A stretch of 64,000 bases of DNA from Tillus elongatus (GCA_964006375.1 OZ023265.1:173421443-173485442); one strand, 5' to 3'. Positions 12,490 to 23,245 are shown, numbered from the stretch's first letter. Notes: generated by a model from the sequence alone, not told the origin. Translations and numbers: made by a program.

Positions 12490-14375
12490 ATGAGTAAACA
12501 ACAGTCCCCAATGTCGCGCATAAAATGACGGATATCATTTTCAAAACTAAAAAGGTACGAAAGATGCTCTTTTCTCTTAATACCAGGAAATAATCTGGCC
12601 TTGACGAGATCCCAGCAATTGTTCTCAAAAAATGCGCACCAGAGCTTTCTCCTGTCCTGACTCGTCTGTTTCAGATATCTTATAATAAAGGCATATTCCC
12701 TAGTAACTGGAAAACTGCTCGAGTACAACCCATCCCCAAGAAAGGATCCAAAGCGCTTCGTAGCAACTACAGGCCTATTTTTCTCCTTTTAGTCCTCTCT
12801 AAAGTGATGGAAAAGTATATAAACACCGAATTACTAACATTTCTTGAAAAACACAGTCTAATCCACGACAGGCAGTATGGATTCTGTCAGCGCAGATCGA
12901 CTGCCGACCTCCTTTCCTTTGTAACCCATTCTTGGAACAAGTCCATGGAACAACACGGTGAATCCCAGATTGTTGCTCTAGACATATCCAAAGCATTCGA
13001 CCAGGTCTGGCACGCAGCGCTGCATAATAATCTTCCGGCCTACCACCAAAACTCTGTATGTGGACAGCAAACTTCCTCTCCAACAGGAGCATATCTGTTG
13101 TTGTGAATGGCCATTCCTCTAAACTGTATCCAATTAATGCAGGAGTTCCTCAAGGTTCAGCTTTAGCCCTACTTTGTTTCTTCTTCACATCAATGACCTC
13201 TCTTCTAGCACATCCAACCCAGTTCACAGCTACGCGGACGAGAGCACCCTCCATTTAAATATACAATATTCTAAGCCTGTCTCTTTAGCCCAATTAGATG
13301 AGGATCGCAGACTCATGGAGGGTTCTGTCTCCGTGGATCTCCAAAACATATTAGATTGGGAAAGTAGAAATCTTGTACAATTCAACCCCACCAAAACGAA
13401 GTCTTGCTTTCTTTCTCACAAGAGATACACCAGCCCTAGACTCATCACAATGAACAACCAAGTTATTCAAAGTAATGAGTCCTTTTCTCTTGTTGGCATT
13501 TCTGTGGATCGAAATCTTAATTGGCGCCAACATGTCACATCAATTGCAGAAGCGGCTGCTAAGAAATTAGGTTTTCTCTTACGGGCTCGCAAATACTTTT
13601 CACCAGCTAATCTCTATACCTTATATATACTAAGTCTTGCTTTCTTTCCCACAAGAGATACACCAGCACTAGACCCATTACAATGAACAACCAAGTTATT
13701 CAAAGTAATGAGTCCTTTTCTCTTGTTGGCATTTCTGTGGATCGAAATCTTAATTGTAACCAACATGTCACATCAATTGCAGAAGCGGCTGCTAAGAAAT
13801 TAGGTTTCCTCTTCCGGGCTCGCAAATACTTTTCACCAGCTAATCTCTATACCTTATATACCTCACAAATAAGGCCAAACCTTGAATACTGCTCCTACAT
13901 CTGTGGTGCCGCTGCCGCTTCTACACTCGCTATCCTGGACTCCATTCAAAAGAGAGCTATCCGTCTCATCGGTGACCCTACCCTCACCCAAAGGCTGCCA
14001 TCCCTTGCCCACCGACGTGCCGTTGGTGACCTCTCTCTCTTTTATGGATATCTGCACGGGCACTGCTCAGAGGAGCTTTCCTCCATAGTTCCCCCACCTG
14101 CCACCCCCAACAGATCCACTAGGGGAACAGAGCGAATGCACCCTTTCACTGTCCAGGTCACCAGACATAGAACATCTTGTTATGCCCGCTCTTTTGTCCC
14201 GAGGACTTCCAAGTTGTGGAATTCCTTGCCGGCACTTGTTTTTCCTTCTCCTCCGAACCTCCAAACCTTCAAGTCCAGAATTAACAAGCTGCCTCTTTCC
14301 TCCTTGTCAACACCCACGGTACGATAGTATTTAGGCTGTAAGCCCTCGTGGTGTGTTGTTAAAATTAAAAAAAAA
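12490..14375 (+). mobile_element. jockey-like non-LTR retrotransposon, 5'-truncated with internal duplication (copy B)
   Basis: Contains reverse transcriptase motifs in several frames: NYRPI (RT2), YGFCQRRSTADLLSF, ALDISKAFDQVWH (motif A with its catalytic Asp), GVPQGSA, and SYADESTLH where the family has YADD, so motif C is mutated. A ~230-bp segment is duplicated in tandem (about 13400-13627 and 13633-13860), so MNNQVIQSNESFSLVGISVD occurs twice. Downstream come KKLGFLFRARKYFSPANLYT, SQIRPNLEYCS, RLIGDPTLTQRLPSLAHRR and the C-terminal tail, then CTCGTGGTGTGTTGTT and an A-rich tail ending about 14375. The longest frames are 13174-13686 and 13683-14327. Non-functional. Confidence 0.9.
13398..13863 (+). 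repeat. internal tandem duplication in copy B
   Basis: Two direct copies of a ~230-bp RT segment, joined at about 13628-13633. They differ at a handful of positions (GGCGCC against GTAACC after AATCTTAATT, for example), so the duplication is not recent. Confidence 0.85.
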
Positions 14376-14903
14376 AAAATTATATACTTCACAAATAAGG
14401 CCAAACCTCGAATACTGCTCCCACATCTGGGGTGCCGCTGCCGCTTCTACACTCGCTATCCTGGACTCCATTTAAAAGAGAACTATACGTCTCATCGGTG
14501 ACCCTACCTTGACCCAAAGACTGCCATCTTGCCCACCGACGTGCAGTTGGTGACCTATCTCGCTTTTATAGATATCTGCACGGGCACTGCTCAGAGGAGC
14601 TTTCCTACATAGTTCCCCCACCTGCTGTCCACAACAGATCTACCAGGGGAACAGAGCGAATGCACCCTTTTACTGTCCAGGTCACCAGACTTAGAACATA
14701 TTGTTATGCCCGCTCTTTTGTCCCGAGGACTTCCAAGTTGTAGAATTCCTTGCCGGCACATGTTTTTCCTTCTCGTCCGAACATCCAAACCTTCAAGTCC
14801 AGAATTAACAAGCTGCCTCTTTCCTTCTTGTCAACACCCACGGTACGATAGTATTTAGGCTGTAAGCCCTCGTGGTGTGTTGTTGAAATTAAAAAAAAAA
14901 GAA
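14376..14903 (+). mobile_element. jockey-like non-LTR retrotransposon, 3' end (copy C)
   Basis: Starts at ATATACTTCACAAATAAGGCC directly after the A-rich tail of copy B. It carries the C-terminal ORF segment and 3' UTR of the same family and ends in its own A-rich tail at about 14890-14903. The frame is broken by stops. The head-to-tail position suggests insertion into the tail of copy B. Confidence 0.85.
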
Positions 14904-14904
14904 A

Positions 14905-16216
14905 GCAGGTGGTAGGATCACATCTTAACAGCAAGAACCTGTCTAAAGCTCTGAATACATACGCATGTTCTGCACGTAGCTACTCATTTGTAATTGGGAA
15001 CTGGAGTAAAACGGAAATCCAGAACGAAAAGTGTGAACACTCCTAACAAAATCCAAAAAGCATCACCCCCGTAGTGCTACCGAGCGAGTAACCCTACCTA
15101 GACACCAAAGTGGAAGAGGGGTGTAAGATATTGGTAAACAGTTAGACCAGCAGATGGTGAACCTGCGTACATATTGCATCAGCAGGCGCTTACTTCTGAA
15201 CTACACCGTGCCATATGCGAGGCAGGTGATTTAACACCGCTACAATTAAAAGTAAGTGAGATACAAGTTACCATCAGACTTCCCAGGACAAACTGCAATC
15301 TTAGATGCAGAAGCCCCTCCATGGGTGACATCTTAATGAAACCTTCCAGGCACATGTCGACAAATTGGCGTCGAACTACTGGTTGGTGTCCGGACAGATA
15401 TTTCCAGAGACAGAGGGGTTTTTGCTGGCCATACAAGACCAGGTCATCCCAACATGAAACTATCTGAAGTATATAGTTAGAGATAATTCGGTCCAATATG
15501 ACAAATATAGATTTGGGTGTCTGTCATCAGAGACTATCCAGCACGTCACCGGGAGATGTCAAGCATTTGCTGCAACAGAGTATAAAGAGAGACACGACGC
15601 AGTTGCCAAAATAATTCGTCAAGAACTGGCTCTGAAACTGGGATTTTTAAATCTTAGTAAGGTACCCGACTATAGATACATTACTGAGCCTGTTCTAGAA
15701 AACTCAGGATACGGGTTCTACTGGGATCGGACCGAGGTCACAGGCCAACGAGTTGCTCACAACAGGCCAGATATAGTATTAGTGGATACCGTAACCAAGT
15801 GACGCTGATTGATGTGGCCATCCCGAATACTAATAACCTAGAGTTAAAGTACAACGGGAAAATCATTGTACAGTACAGCGATCTCGAGAAACAAGTAAAG
15901 AGACAGTGGAGGGAAGATAGTGTCCGACTGATTCCAATAGTCATGGCGTCAACCGGTGTAGTTCCTAAGAATCTTCGAGAGAACATTAAGAGGCTGGGTC
16001 TTGGGGAGCATCTGTATAAGGTTATGCAGGAATCGGTAATACTTGCAACTGCCAACACCGTGCGGAGATTCCTGGGAAATGAGGATGTCTAACGTTGTCG
16101 TTCAGGGCCTGATAACTTGGAAAAGGCTCTGTCTGAGATTAGTCCCATTGGTATCTGAGATACCTGGTATGAGTGTGTGTGTGAGGGAGTGTGAGAGCCC
16201 TTCAGGCTAAATTCGA
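14905..16216 (+). mobile_element. R4/Dong-like non-LTR retrotransposon 3' region with REL-type endonuclease
   Basis: Degenerate coding sequence from the thumb to the C-terminus. Pieces in shifting frames include LNSKNLSKALNTYAC, HVDKLASNYWLVSGQIFPET, FGCLSSETIQHVTGRCQAF (a Cys/His motif) and ERHDAVAKIIRQELALKLG. It ends with HNRPDIVLVDTVTK followed, after a frame break near 15800, by LIDVAIPNTNNLELKYN and a C-terminal tail (open at 15799-16092, ending RRFLGNEDV). RPD...(D)...LIDVAIP...E...K fits the PD-(D/E)XK restriction-like endonuclease of the R2/R4 group. The stop at 16092 is followed by about 120 bp of 3' UTR and a (TAA)n tract. Dong elements are known to insert in TAA repeats, which agrees with that tail. 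Confidence 0.75.
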
Positions 16217-16337
<121 letters not shown>

Positions 16338-16339
16338 TT

Positions 16340-16620
16340 GGCATGTTACTTTTTGTGTAAATTTCTTGAACGGGTTTGTTGGCCTCGTAAATTGGATCAG
16401 TTTTACCAGGCAAATTTGTAAGTCTGAAGTTTTCTTCGGAGAACGCTTGCACGTTTTCAAATAAAAAGATCATTTTGATGAGATTTATTGCATAGGTTTC
16501 CACTGAAATAATTACACTATCTACAAATTTGATGTTTTTCAGTTTTAAAAAAATGACCTCATGAAATTAAAAACCTTTTAATTAAAATTTGCTACCACAA
16601 CATACTTGCTGCGTCAAGAC
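16340..16620 (-). mobile_element. short CTGGACGC-family element, reverse, degraded
   Basis: Ends with the reverse terminus (GCTACCACAACATACTTGCT, then GCGTC) at 16580-16616. The ~240 bp to its left resemble the 300-bp form (AATAAAAAGATCATTTTGATGA block) but no opposite terminus is preserved. Confidence 0.55.
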
Positions 16621-16828
16621 TTTTTTTTTTAATCTGTTGAGAGTACAAATCCAATAAAGGCTATGTATGTCAGTATAATTTTATTATTTTTATCACAATA
16701 TTAGTGACATAACATAACTTTATATTCCCCTTGAGCATACTAACTAAGAATGATATATATTTTCTGAATTTATGTGATATAAAGTGTAATTTCCCTCTCT
16801 GATACTGATGTTATTAAATTTCTCACAG

Positions 16829-16950
16829 GAACGTCTTCTTTTGTCGGTTCTCCCTCGTCACGTTGCCATGGAAATGAAAGCTGATATAGCTGGACAGCCT
16901 AGAGAGGAACAATTTCATAAAATCTACATACAGAGACACGAGAATGTCAG
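16829..16950 (+). CDS. adenylate cyclase, exon at the start of the C1a catalytic domain
   Basis: A 122-bp exon with a polypyrimidine/CAG acceptor (TTTCTCACAG) and a GTAAGG donor. It encodes [17 protein letters not shown] (residues 1-17 of the exon) through [12 protein letters not shown]. This is the helix and first strand that open the first cytosolic cyclase domain of transmembrane adenylate cyclases, which make cAMP from ATP under G-protein control. It ends in phase 2 (AG), and the exon at 29247 supplies the third base. [12 protein letters not shown] and FHKIYIQ resemble the type 5/6 group most by memory, but other types (rutabaga-like type 1, type 8) cannot be excluded from 41 residues. 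Neighbouring exons for the membrane segments were not found upstream. Confidence 0.9.
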
Positions 16951-17405
16951 GTAAGGATACAAGAAGTTTTTCTTGCTTGAAGCCTGTCACGATGAAAAAT
17001 AATAGCTGGCCCTGTCACGCGTAAGTGACGGTCTAGAGGCGATTTTTTTTTCTGCTTTGTTTTAAATCCGTGACCTGCTCTGGTTTGATATTTAATTATA
17101 AAAAAGAAACCGTACTAACACAAAAGGCGGTAACTTGCGTTTACTGTTTGCTCTTATATCCTTATATTCTTGAAGGTTTAGTACATAGGGAGATTTTACT
17201 GCTTATCATTTATTTCACTGGGGATAAAAAAAGATTGTTTATCTTTAACAGTTTAGACAAAGTTAGATGAAAAGTATTTTAGAATCCGTTTATATAACAT
17301 TACTATCATTTCAGCTAGTAGCATTTAATTAATCAATTAAACTACTGAATCTTATCTTGTGGCGAAAAATTGAAAATATTGTTTAAGACCTAAATCTTCC
17401 TATTA

Positions 17406-19501
17406 GGGTGGAGCGAAAAATATGATTTTTGAAATTTGATATTCCTATACTGAGAAGACGTTTTGACGTGTATAGACTTGTTGGACTACAGTAGTTGCCA
17501 TCCAACGCCTCGTAGAAACTGTGGAACTTCAACTTACTATTAGTTAATAAATATGTCTAAAAATGAAAAATATGTGCCCTGTGTTCGCAGCTCCTGCGCA
17601 ATTTAAGAACCATCCGCAACCTATCCAGATTTGTTTGGAATTAGTTGTGGTTTCGTCATACATTACTGGAAATGTCGGTGAACAGAGCAGAGCCTACATT
17701 CACAAATATTTCATCAATCTCAATTACAAAGCTTAAACTGTTATGGTGCAAAGCATCTATTCCAGTGGTGCCAGATAAACAAATATTACATTTAATAAAA
17801 TGTTATCACAACAAATTCATAAAACTCAAGAAGCCAGTAAAATCCAGGAACACGGAGGCGCTTCAACAAAAATTAAAAGAGTTCAAAGAGAGTACAGAAG
17901 CTAAACTGTTTCACATTTCCGCATACAAGTGTTCAGAGTTTGTGTTGTGTAAATGCAAAACTTAGATGCCTTTCAGAGAACGATAACTTTTGATGAAGCA
18001 CATTAACGAGAGAACAATGGTTATTGAATCTGTTAACCTGGCTGTCACAAAAATGGTTGAACGTTCGGTATACGGGAAAGAGAGTATATAGTCGACTTCG
18101 ACTTTATGCGATTTAGGTGAACCAAGTTCAAGTTCTTCAATATCTTACGAGGATTCGTACTCAGGAGAAGAAAACGACATTTTTTTAGCGTAGTGGCCTA
18201 GTCCCTCAAAAAATACAACAAAATCCACCCAAAATGCACATTCGGTTATCAATTCTAGCCCAAGCTTGTGATCGCACAGGGATTTCTGATAGATCGGATG
18301 CCATAATATAACCAATGCTGTTCTAAAGAACGTTGGTGTAATAACAGAAAAATATAGCTGTAAAATAGTAGATTGGAGTAGAGCTAAAAGGAAAAGAAAA
18401 AGAGAAAGGTTGAAGAGACCCCAAATTCCAAAACAAATGCTATTTACTTTGATGGTCGAAAAAATTTAACTGTAAATCAGGTAGCAAAATCTGCAGAAAA
18501 ACAACTATTGAAGAACACATAGAGCCAAGTTCTTACAATGTGGGATACATAAGTGTATCGTCTGGCACAGTAACGGGTTTGGTTGCGTTAGCTAGCGATG
18601 GAACTGCTGTTAGTACAGGCATTTATAAAGGTGTTGTTTGCAAAATAGAAACCAGTACTGGGAGGCCAATGCAGTAGTTCCTCTGTGTGCTGCATTCAAA
18701 TGAATTACCACTGCGTCGTTTGATTAAACATTTAGATGGGGCAACAAGTGGACCTTCTGCAGCTTTTGGTGACATAGAGAAAAGTTTAGAATCTTGTGAA
18801 CTTGAACTGCTTCCTGTTGCTAACTTTCGAAGACTTGAGGCTGTACTTCCACAAAGAGACGTGAAAGTCTTAAGCACCAGCCAAAGATACATGTATAAAA
18901 TAAGCCTTGCTATATTCGCTGGTGCTGTTTTTGAGAGTTTGACAAACAGAAACCAGTGAAAGTCGCACATTGCAGATGGTTGACAACTGCGAATGGAATG
19001 CTGCGTCTATAGGTGGGAAGTTGTTATCCTTATGGGAATTTTAAACTGATGACTGAGTACATTCTGAAAGTGTATGTTGCAACACCGTTTGCTACTAGAG
19101 TAAATTCAGAAGCAAGATGTCGTCCAATTTATCGGTATTGCATGATTCAAAGGTCTTAAGATAGGCCACACTATTTTCGAAAAATTGTTGACAAAACGAC
19201 TCAGACTAACGGATATTTTGCACAACGTAAAAATTTTCTTGTAGAAATGCTTGTTAATGCCGGGAACTGGGTTTAAGGCGCATTATAAAATCCAGAACTG
19301 AAAACAGACTGACAAAAATAAAAAAATTAAAGCACCTACTATTGATTTTTTGGCAAAAGACTATACTGAATTAATAAACTGGCAGAACACAACAGTTGCT
19401 GAATCACTGATTACGAAACAATTTTTTACTCAACAACTACAACAAATGATTCTCAACGTTCCGGGTGAAACTAAATTTTTAAATTTTTCGTCCCATTCTC
19501 C
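17406..19501 (+). mobile_element. DNA transposon relic with an unidentified protein
   Basis: The left edge reads TTA-GGGTGGAGCGAAAAATA. At the right (19480-19501) an imperfect inverted match TTTTTCGTCCCATTCTCC is seen, giving a ~2.1-kb element with ~20-bp inverted ends. In between, broken frames on the + strand encode parts of one protein: LLEMSVNRAEPTF...KCSEFVLCKCKT (17645-17965), ILAQACDRTGISDRSDA (near 18255), KNAIYFDGRKNLTVNQ-like (near 18440), SYNVGYISVSSGTVTG (near 18535), LHSNELPLRRLIKHLDGATS...SLTNRNQ (18687-18959), and then (18957-18990) CRWLTTANGMLRL after a shift. I recognise this as a repetitive protein type in arthropod genomes but cannot name a domain. Many stops and frameshifts. 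Confidence 0.55.
18687..18959 (+). pseudogene. best preserved segment of the unidentified element protein
   Basis: 91 codons open, with motifs LPLRRLIKHLDG, LSTSQRYMYKISLAI and FESLTNRNQ, followed after a stop and frame change by HCRWLTTANGMLRL. The flanking sequence on both sides is coding-like in other frames, so this is one block of a broken longer gene. No function assigned. Confidence 0.5.
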
Positions 19502-19534
19502 CATCTTCCATCTAACAAAAACGCCATTATCTGT
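19502..19534 (+). repeat. 33-bp direct repeat, left copy
   Basis: CATCTTCCATCTAACAAAAA... (33 bp), identical to 20706-20738. It lies exactly between the right edge of the unidentified DNA transposon and the Gypsy relic. Confidence 0.85.
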
Positions 19535-19539
19535 GTGTA

Positions 19540-20705
19540 CGGCTAGAGGTTCTTTCCTCGTCACGCAATAGTTCTTTTATGCTTTGGACAGGGCTTTGCC
19601 CTACAACCTTCTCTTGACCTCCCTGTTTGAATACCAACATTGCTCGCGTCTGTGTCCACAATAAACCTGTGACCAGGCTGGTGGTATGTCAGAATCGGGG
19701 ATGAACAGAGAGCGCGTTTTAGTCTCTCACAATCGTTGATCCAAATGAAGGGTGTCTTTTTTCCATCAGTTTGTGCAAGGGTTTCGCGATGTCAGAAAAC
19801 CCCTTTACAAAACCGCGGTAATATGTGCAGAAGTCCAGAAAACTGTGCAGATAATGTAAATTGGTTGGAATGTCCCAGTTCATATTATAGTCTGTCTTCT
19901 CTGGGGCGATTTTGACTCCATCTGGGGTGATAATGTGGTCTAAATACTTGACTACTTTTTGAAAGAGACAGCATTTCAAATTGGCTTACTATAGTTTCTG
20001 AAACACTTGTTCGCCATTCTTCATGTAATCTTCGAACGACATTCCTAATATAATGACGTCATCGATTTACACGAGGCATGTCTTCCAGTGTAGACCTCTT
20101 AGAACTGTCTCCATTAGATGCTTAAACGTGGCTGGAGCGTTACACAACTCAAATGGCACGACGCCGAACTGCCACAGTCCACTGCCAGTAGTAAGCGCAG
20201 TCCTTTCTTTGTCTTTGGGCTCAATATCGACTTGCTAGTAGCCACTTTTCAAGTCTAATGTCGAAAACCATCTTGCGTCTGCCAGTGCATCAAGTGTATC
20301 TTCAATTCTGGGAAGTGGATAGCTGTCTTTCTTAGTGACATTATTTAACCTGCGGTAATCTACACAAAACCTCGTAGAGCCACCTTTCTTTTTAACTGAC
20401 ACTACTGGAGAGGCCCAAGGGCTTTGGGATGGTTCTATAACTCGTTCCTACTCCATCTCTCTTAGCATGATGTCAACGTTGTGCTGTTTTGCCAATGGTA
20501 CCCTTCTCGGTGGTTATTTGATTGGTACGGATGTCCCAGTCTCAATGCGATATCGTACGAGCTCTGTTCTTCCAAAATAGTTCTTGTCGGTTACGAAAAC
20601 GTTGCGATATTTGGACAGAAATAATAGCCGCTGCTTGCTTCTGGTGTGAAGAAACATTTCCACTAGCTTCTGCTACGACGTCGAGTAAATATTCGGAAAC
20701 TGGTT
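19540..20705 (-). mobile_element. Ty3/Gypsy-type pol relic
   Basis: Minus-strand frames, read from 20705 down to 19540, give the start of a reverse transcriptase. They show [64 protein letters not shown] (motif A), FGVVPFELCNAPATF, IDDVIILG (motif C, with a stop just before it), then the thumb VVKYLDHIITPDGVKIAPEK and KTTPFIW..C..LKRALCSSPILTY-like sequence. The last part (DTDASN, CVTRKEPLAV) belongs to RNase H. The longest intact frame is 19719-19979. Several stops and frame changes. No LTRs, gag or integrase were seen. Confidence 0.85.
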
Positions 20706-20738
20706 CATCTTCCATCTAACAAAAACGCCATTATCTGT
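20706..20738 (+). repeat. 33-bp direct repeat, right copy
   Basis: Identical to 19502-19534, at the upstream (coding-start) side of the Gypsy relic. It could reflect a recombination or deletion junction in the Gypsy element. Confidence 0.85.
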
Positions 20739-20844
20739 TTGTGAACGAAAGGCCAGGAATGGGTTAATAAGATGTAGCATTGCTTCCTGGCAAGAATTAC
20801 CAAAATTTGAGACGAAGTCCGATTTTATTAACACTTTAAAATAA

Positions 20845-21612
20845 TATTAGGGGTGAAATGGGTCAGGGCTGACAATTTACAAAATTGTTAGTTGTTTGTA
20901 CACAGTCTCTAGTTTATAATATGCTGTGTTATTTAGAGCCGTCATGACAATAAAATACTACCTGGTTCCGCGCAGAGACGGCGACCCTCTCGTCCATCTG
21001 ACAATGTTATAGAGGGCTGGCTACGATAGCCGTATTACTTTATAGGTGTGTTCTCGCTGTAATGAGTATACCGTACTCTAATTAGCGCGAAGCCGGTCTG
21101 CGTTTCTAATTAAGGTGAGAATACTTCTAGCCTTACATAAATTTCCCCTATATTAGGAAATAAATGGGCCAACGCTGACAATTTACAAAATTGTTGGTTG
21201 GTTGTACACAGTCTCTATTTTATAGCATTCTGTGTTATTTGGAGCTGTCGTGACAACATACTTTCTAGTTCCGCACCGAGACGGCGACCCTGTCGTAAAT
21301 CTCATAATGTTCTAGAAGGCTGGCTACCATAGCCGCATTACTTTATGGGTGTGCTCTAGCTGTAATTAGTATACCGTAGTGGGGAGCTCTAATTGGAGCG
21401 AAACCGGTCAGCGGTTCTAATTGTGGTGAGCCTTACATACGTTGTCCCTATATTAGGAAATAAATGGGTCAGGGCTGACAATTTGCAAAATTGTTAGTTG
21501 GTGGTACACAGTCTCTATTTTATAACAGTTTGTGTTATTTGGAGCTGTCGTGACAACATACTACCTGGTTCCACACCGAGATGGCGACTCTTTCGTACAT
21601 CTCATAATGTAC
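20845..21612 (+). repeat. ~300-bp tandem repeat, about 2.5 units
   Basis: Units start at 20845, 21151 and 21451 with TATTAGG(A/G)... then GGGCTGACAATTTACAAAATTG, giving periods of 306 and 300 bp. The third unit stops at about 21612. Each holds CTGGTTCC(G/A)CACCGAGA-like and GGCTGGCTAC(G/C)ATAGCC blocks. Units differ by small indels and substitutions. A single dispersed partial unit is at 53411-53565, so this is a satellite-like or element-borne repeat. Confidence 0.9.
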
Positions 21613-21729
21613 TTTAAAATAAATCTATGGATAATTGAGGTGGGTTTGGGAAGGTGGAACTCAACACGCAGCCCCCTCCCCTGGGTGAGTTCTGAGTTGT
21701 AAGAAAAAACAAGCTAAGTGCTGCATATA

Positions 21730-21892
21730 TGTCAGTAAAGTAATTCTAAATTTTTAAAAATCGTTAAATTAAAATGTTGCCCTAGTGAATACCCTACTCC
21801 ACCAAAACTCAACTTTCTAGGTTTATAGATAATTGAGTTATACAAAGCATCTAATGAAAATTCGCTCACATAACGCACTTGCTGCGTCCAGA
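21730..21892 (-). mobile_element. CTGGACGC-family 3' remnant, reverse
   Basis: Ends in the reverse terminus (TTCGCTCACATAACGCACTT, then GCTGCGTCCAGA) at 21852-21892, preceded by about 120 bp of the shared subterminal body (CAACTTTCTAGGTTTATAGATAATTGAG). Confidence 0.6.
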
Positions 21893-22454
21893 CCTTTTAT
21901 TGTATCTTTATTTTTTAAAGCTGGCATATTTTAGTGCCACCACAAACTTCGTTCTAGGGAATTTTTAGATTCTTCTCATACTTTTGTAGGTGTTACCTAC
22001 CAAAATAACCCATTTTCAAAATACACATATCTAGTAATTTCATACCTTTTCAAAAAAGCATTACGTCTTTAATCGGCAGAGATGACAAACAGTATAAGAT
22101 ATTGTGACAACAAATAACCAACATAAAATGAATGCAAACTCATATGCAAAACCGACTTTTATATTTTTATAATGTAACGTTTGCCCTCGATTAAACTCAA
22201 AACATAAGCTTCCAAATATTCTGGCATGAGTTTTTGCCTCAGACTTTGAAGAGACTTTCTCTTAGAGTGTCTAGTCTCTATCTGGAGACTCGTTCCGATT
22301 AACGGAATGAGGAAGTTGCATATAATTTACTTTTGATAAAAAAACGTATTTAAGAAACAGCAAATACTTTAAAAATATATGTCTACAAGTAAACCCCCCT
22401 TTAAGTGAACCACTAATTAGTAATTAATTATTGAAATATTAAATATAATTCAAA
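21893..22454. other. no gene recognised
   Basis: AT-rich intron sequence without credible ORFs. Confidence 0.4.
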
Positions 22455-22688
22455 AAGACAGGGTGGGCAAAAACGCGCTCTGATTGGTGAAGAGGTTTGT
22501 GACGTCAGGATCCGGTACATCTGCCTGATACGCGGGCATCGCCATTTAATCTTGTCTTGTGTTTGTTTGGGTTTGCATCGAATTCTGAGCAGTTTTTTCA
22601 TAATTTTAAGTAGTTTTGGTGTTTAGTGTATAATATAGGTTCAAAGGTAGCAAGTTGTGTTTCATCTAGTTTAGTGCGTGACTGTGTG

Positions 22689-22838
22689 ATGGCTTCAGCA
22701 GATTCAGAATCACAATACGAGAACGCGAAAAACATAACAGTGCCCGGACATAAATATTATAAGTGCTGTATAGCGCCCAAATGTACTTCCATTATTATTT
22801 ACATTATATTTTATAAGAAATTACTACATAAAATCTAA
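22689..22838 (+). pseudogene. THAP-domain N-terminal fragment
   Basis: From ATG 22689 the frame encodes a short acidic leader and GHKYYKCCIAPKCTS (22749-22793). This has the aromatic/Lys-Cys-x4-Cys start typical of a THAP zinc finger (C2CH DNA-binding domain of P/ISL2EU/Kolobok-type transposases). The sequence then changes to unrelated AT-rich codons, so the remaining zinc ligands are absent. The next stop comes at 22838. Probably the first exon of a transposase. Confidence 0.5.
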
Positions 22839-22883
22839 CAAAGATATTTGCAGGATAAAATAAGGTTCATATCAGACACATAC

Positions 22884-23017
22884 CTCCCAGCTTTCACTCC
22901 TTTTAGCTCAGCACCCATGAAATTCGGGTTGTTTCCTAAAAACGCAAACATTGCTAGTACATCAATTTTTGGTAAATTATGAGATTGTCCTTTAACAAAT
23001 CCAACTTCTGTAGTCAT
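22884..23017 (-). pseudogene. first exon of a second transposon protein (YqaJ/SWIM-associated type)
   Basis: Minus-strand frame from ATG at 23017: VGFVKGQSHNLPKIDVL, then FLGNNPNFMGAELKGVKAGR. It ends exactly at a consensus donor (GGGAG|GTATGTG). From memory this N-terminus belongs to repetitive insect proteins carrying a SWIM-type Cys/His motif and a YqaJ-like nuclease domain, the companion ORF of ISL2EU elements. No later exon is present, so it is a relic. Confidence 0.5.
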
Positions 23018-23245
23018 GCTATAAGACTGTACAGTTTTTAAAATAATTAATGCGTATATAGATATTAAAAATAATATAATTTGATAACAATAACTATCCG
23101 GCACATGTAAGTCGCATAAATAGTAATGGTGAGATGAGGATCTCTGTGTGAGTAAGCGAGACTCGTTTGGCCAATACCGGATCGTGACGTCACAGTACGC
23201 CGTCTTTGTTTACGGCTGTGTTTTGGCGCGGAGACAATTATTTTG

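Larger units (their letters stand above)
22455..23245. mobile_element. internally deleted THAP/YqaJ-type (ISL2EU-like) DNA transposon
   Basis: A THAP-like N-terminus on the + strand near the left end and a second ORF start on the - strand near the right end face each other. This is the arrangement expected of a two-gene ISL2EU-like element with its middle deleted. Both outer regions are GC-richer than the surroundings, and each holds GTGACGTCA plus GGATC(C)GGTA in opposite orientation (about 22498-22520 and 23172-23194). Exact terminal repeats and target duplication could not be fixed by eye. Confidence 0.5.

Noticed and set aside
12219..12728. Minus-strand open frames of 80-90 codons
   Set aside because: They overlap the + strand retrotransposon copy B and its flank and lack any family signal.
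13863..14264. Minus-strand frames in the retrotransposon C-terminal region (also 14591-14934, 18623-18970, 42739-43129, 57079-57375)
   Set aside because: Shadows of the + strand coding sequence in opposite frames.
22498..23194. GTGACGTCA elements as cAMP-response elements of a host promoter
   Set aside because: They lie symmetrically near both ends of a transposon relic inside an intron, so an element-borne role is more likely.
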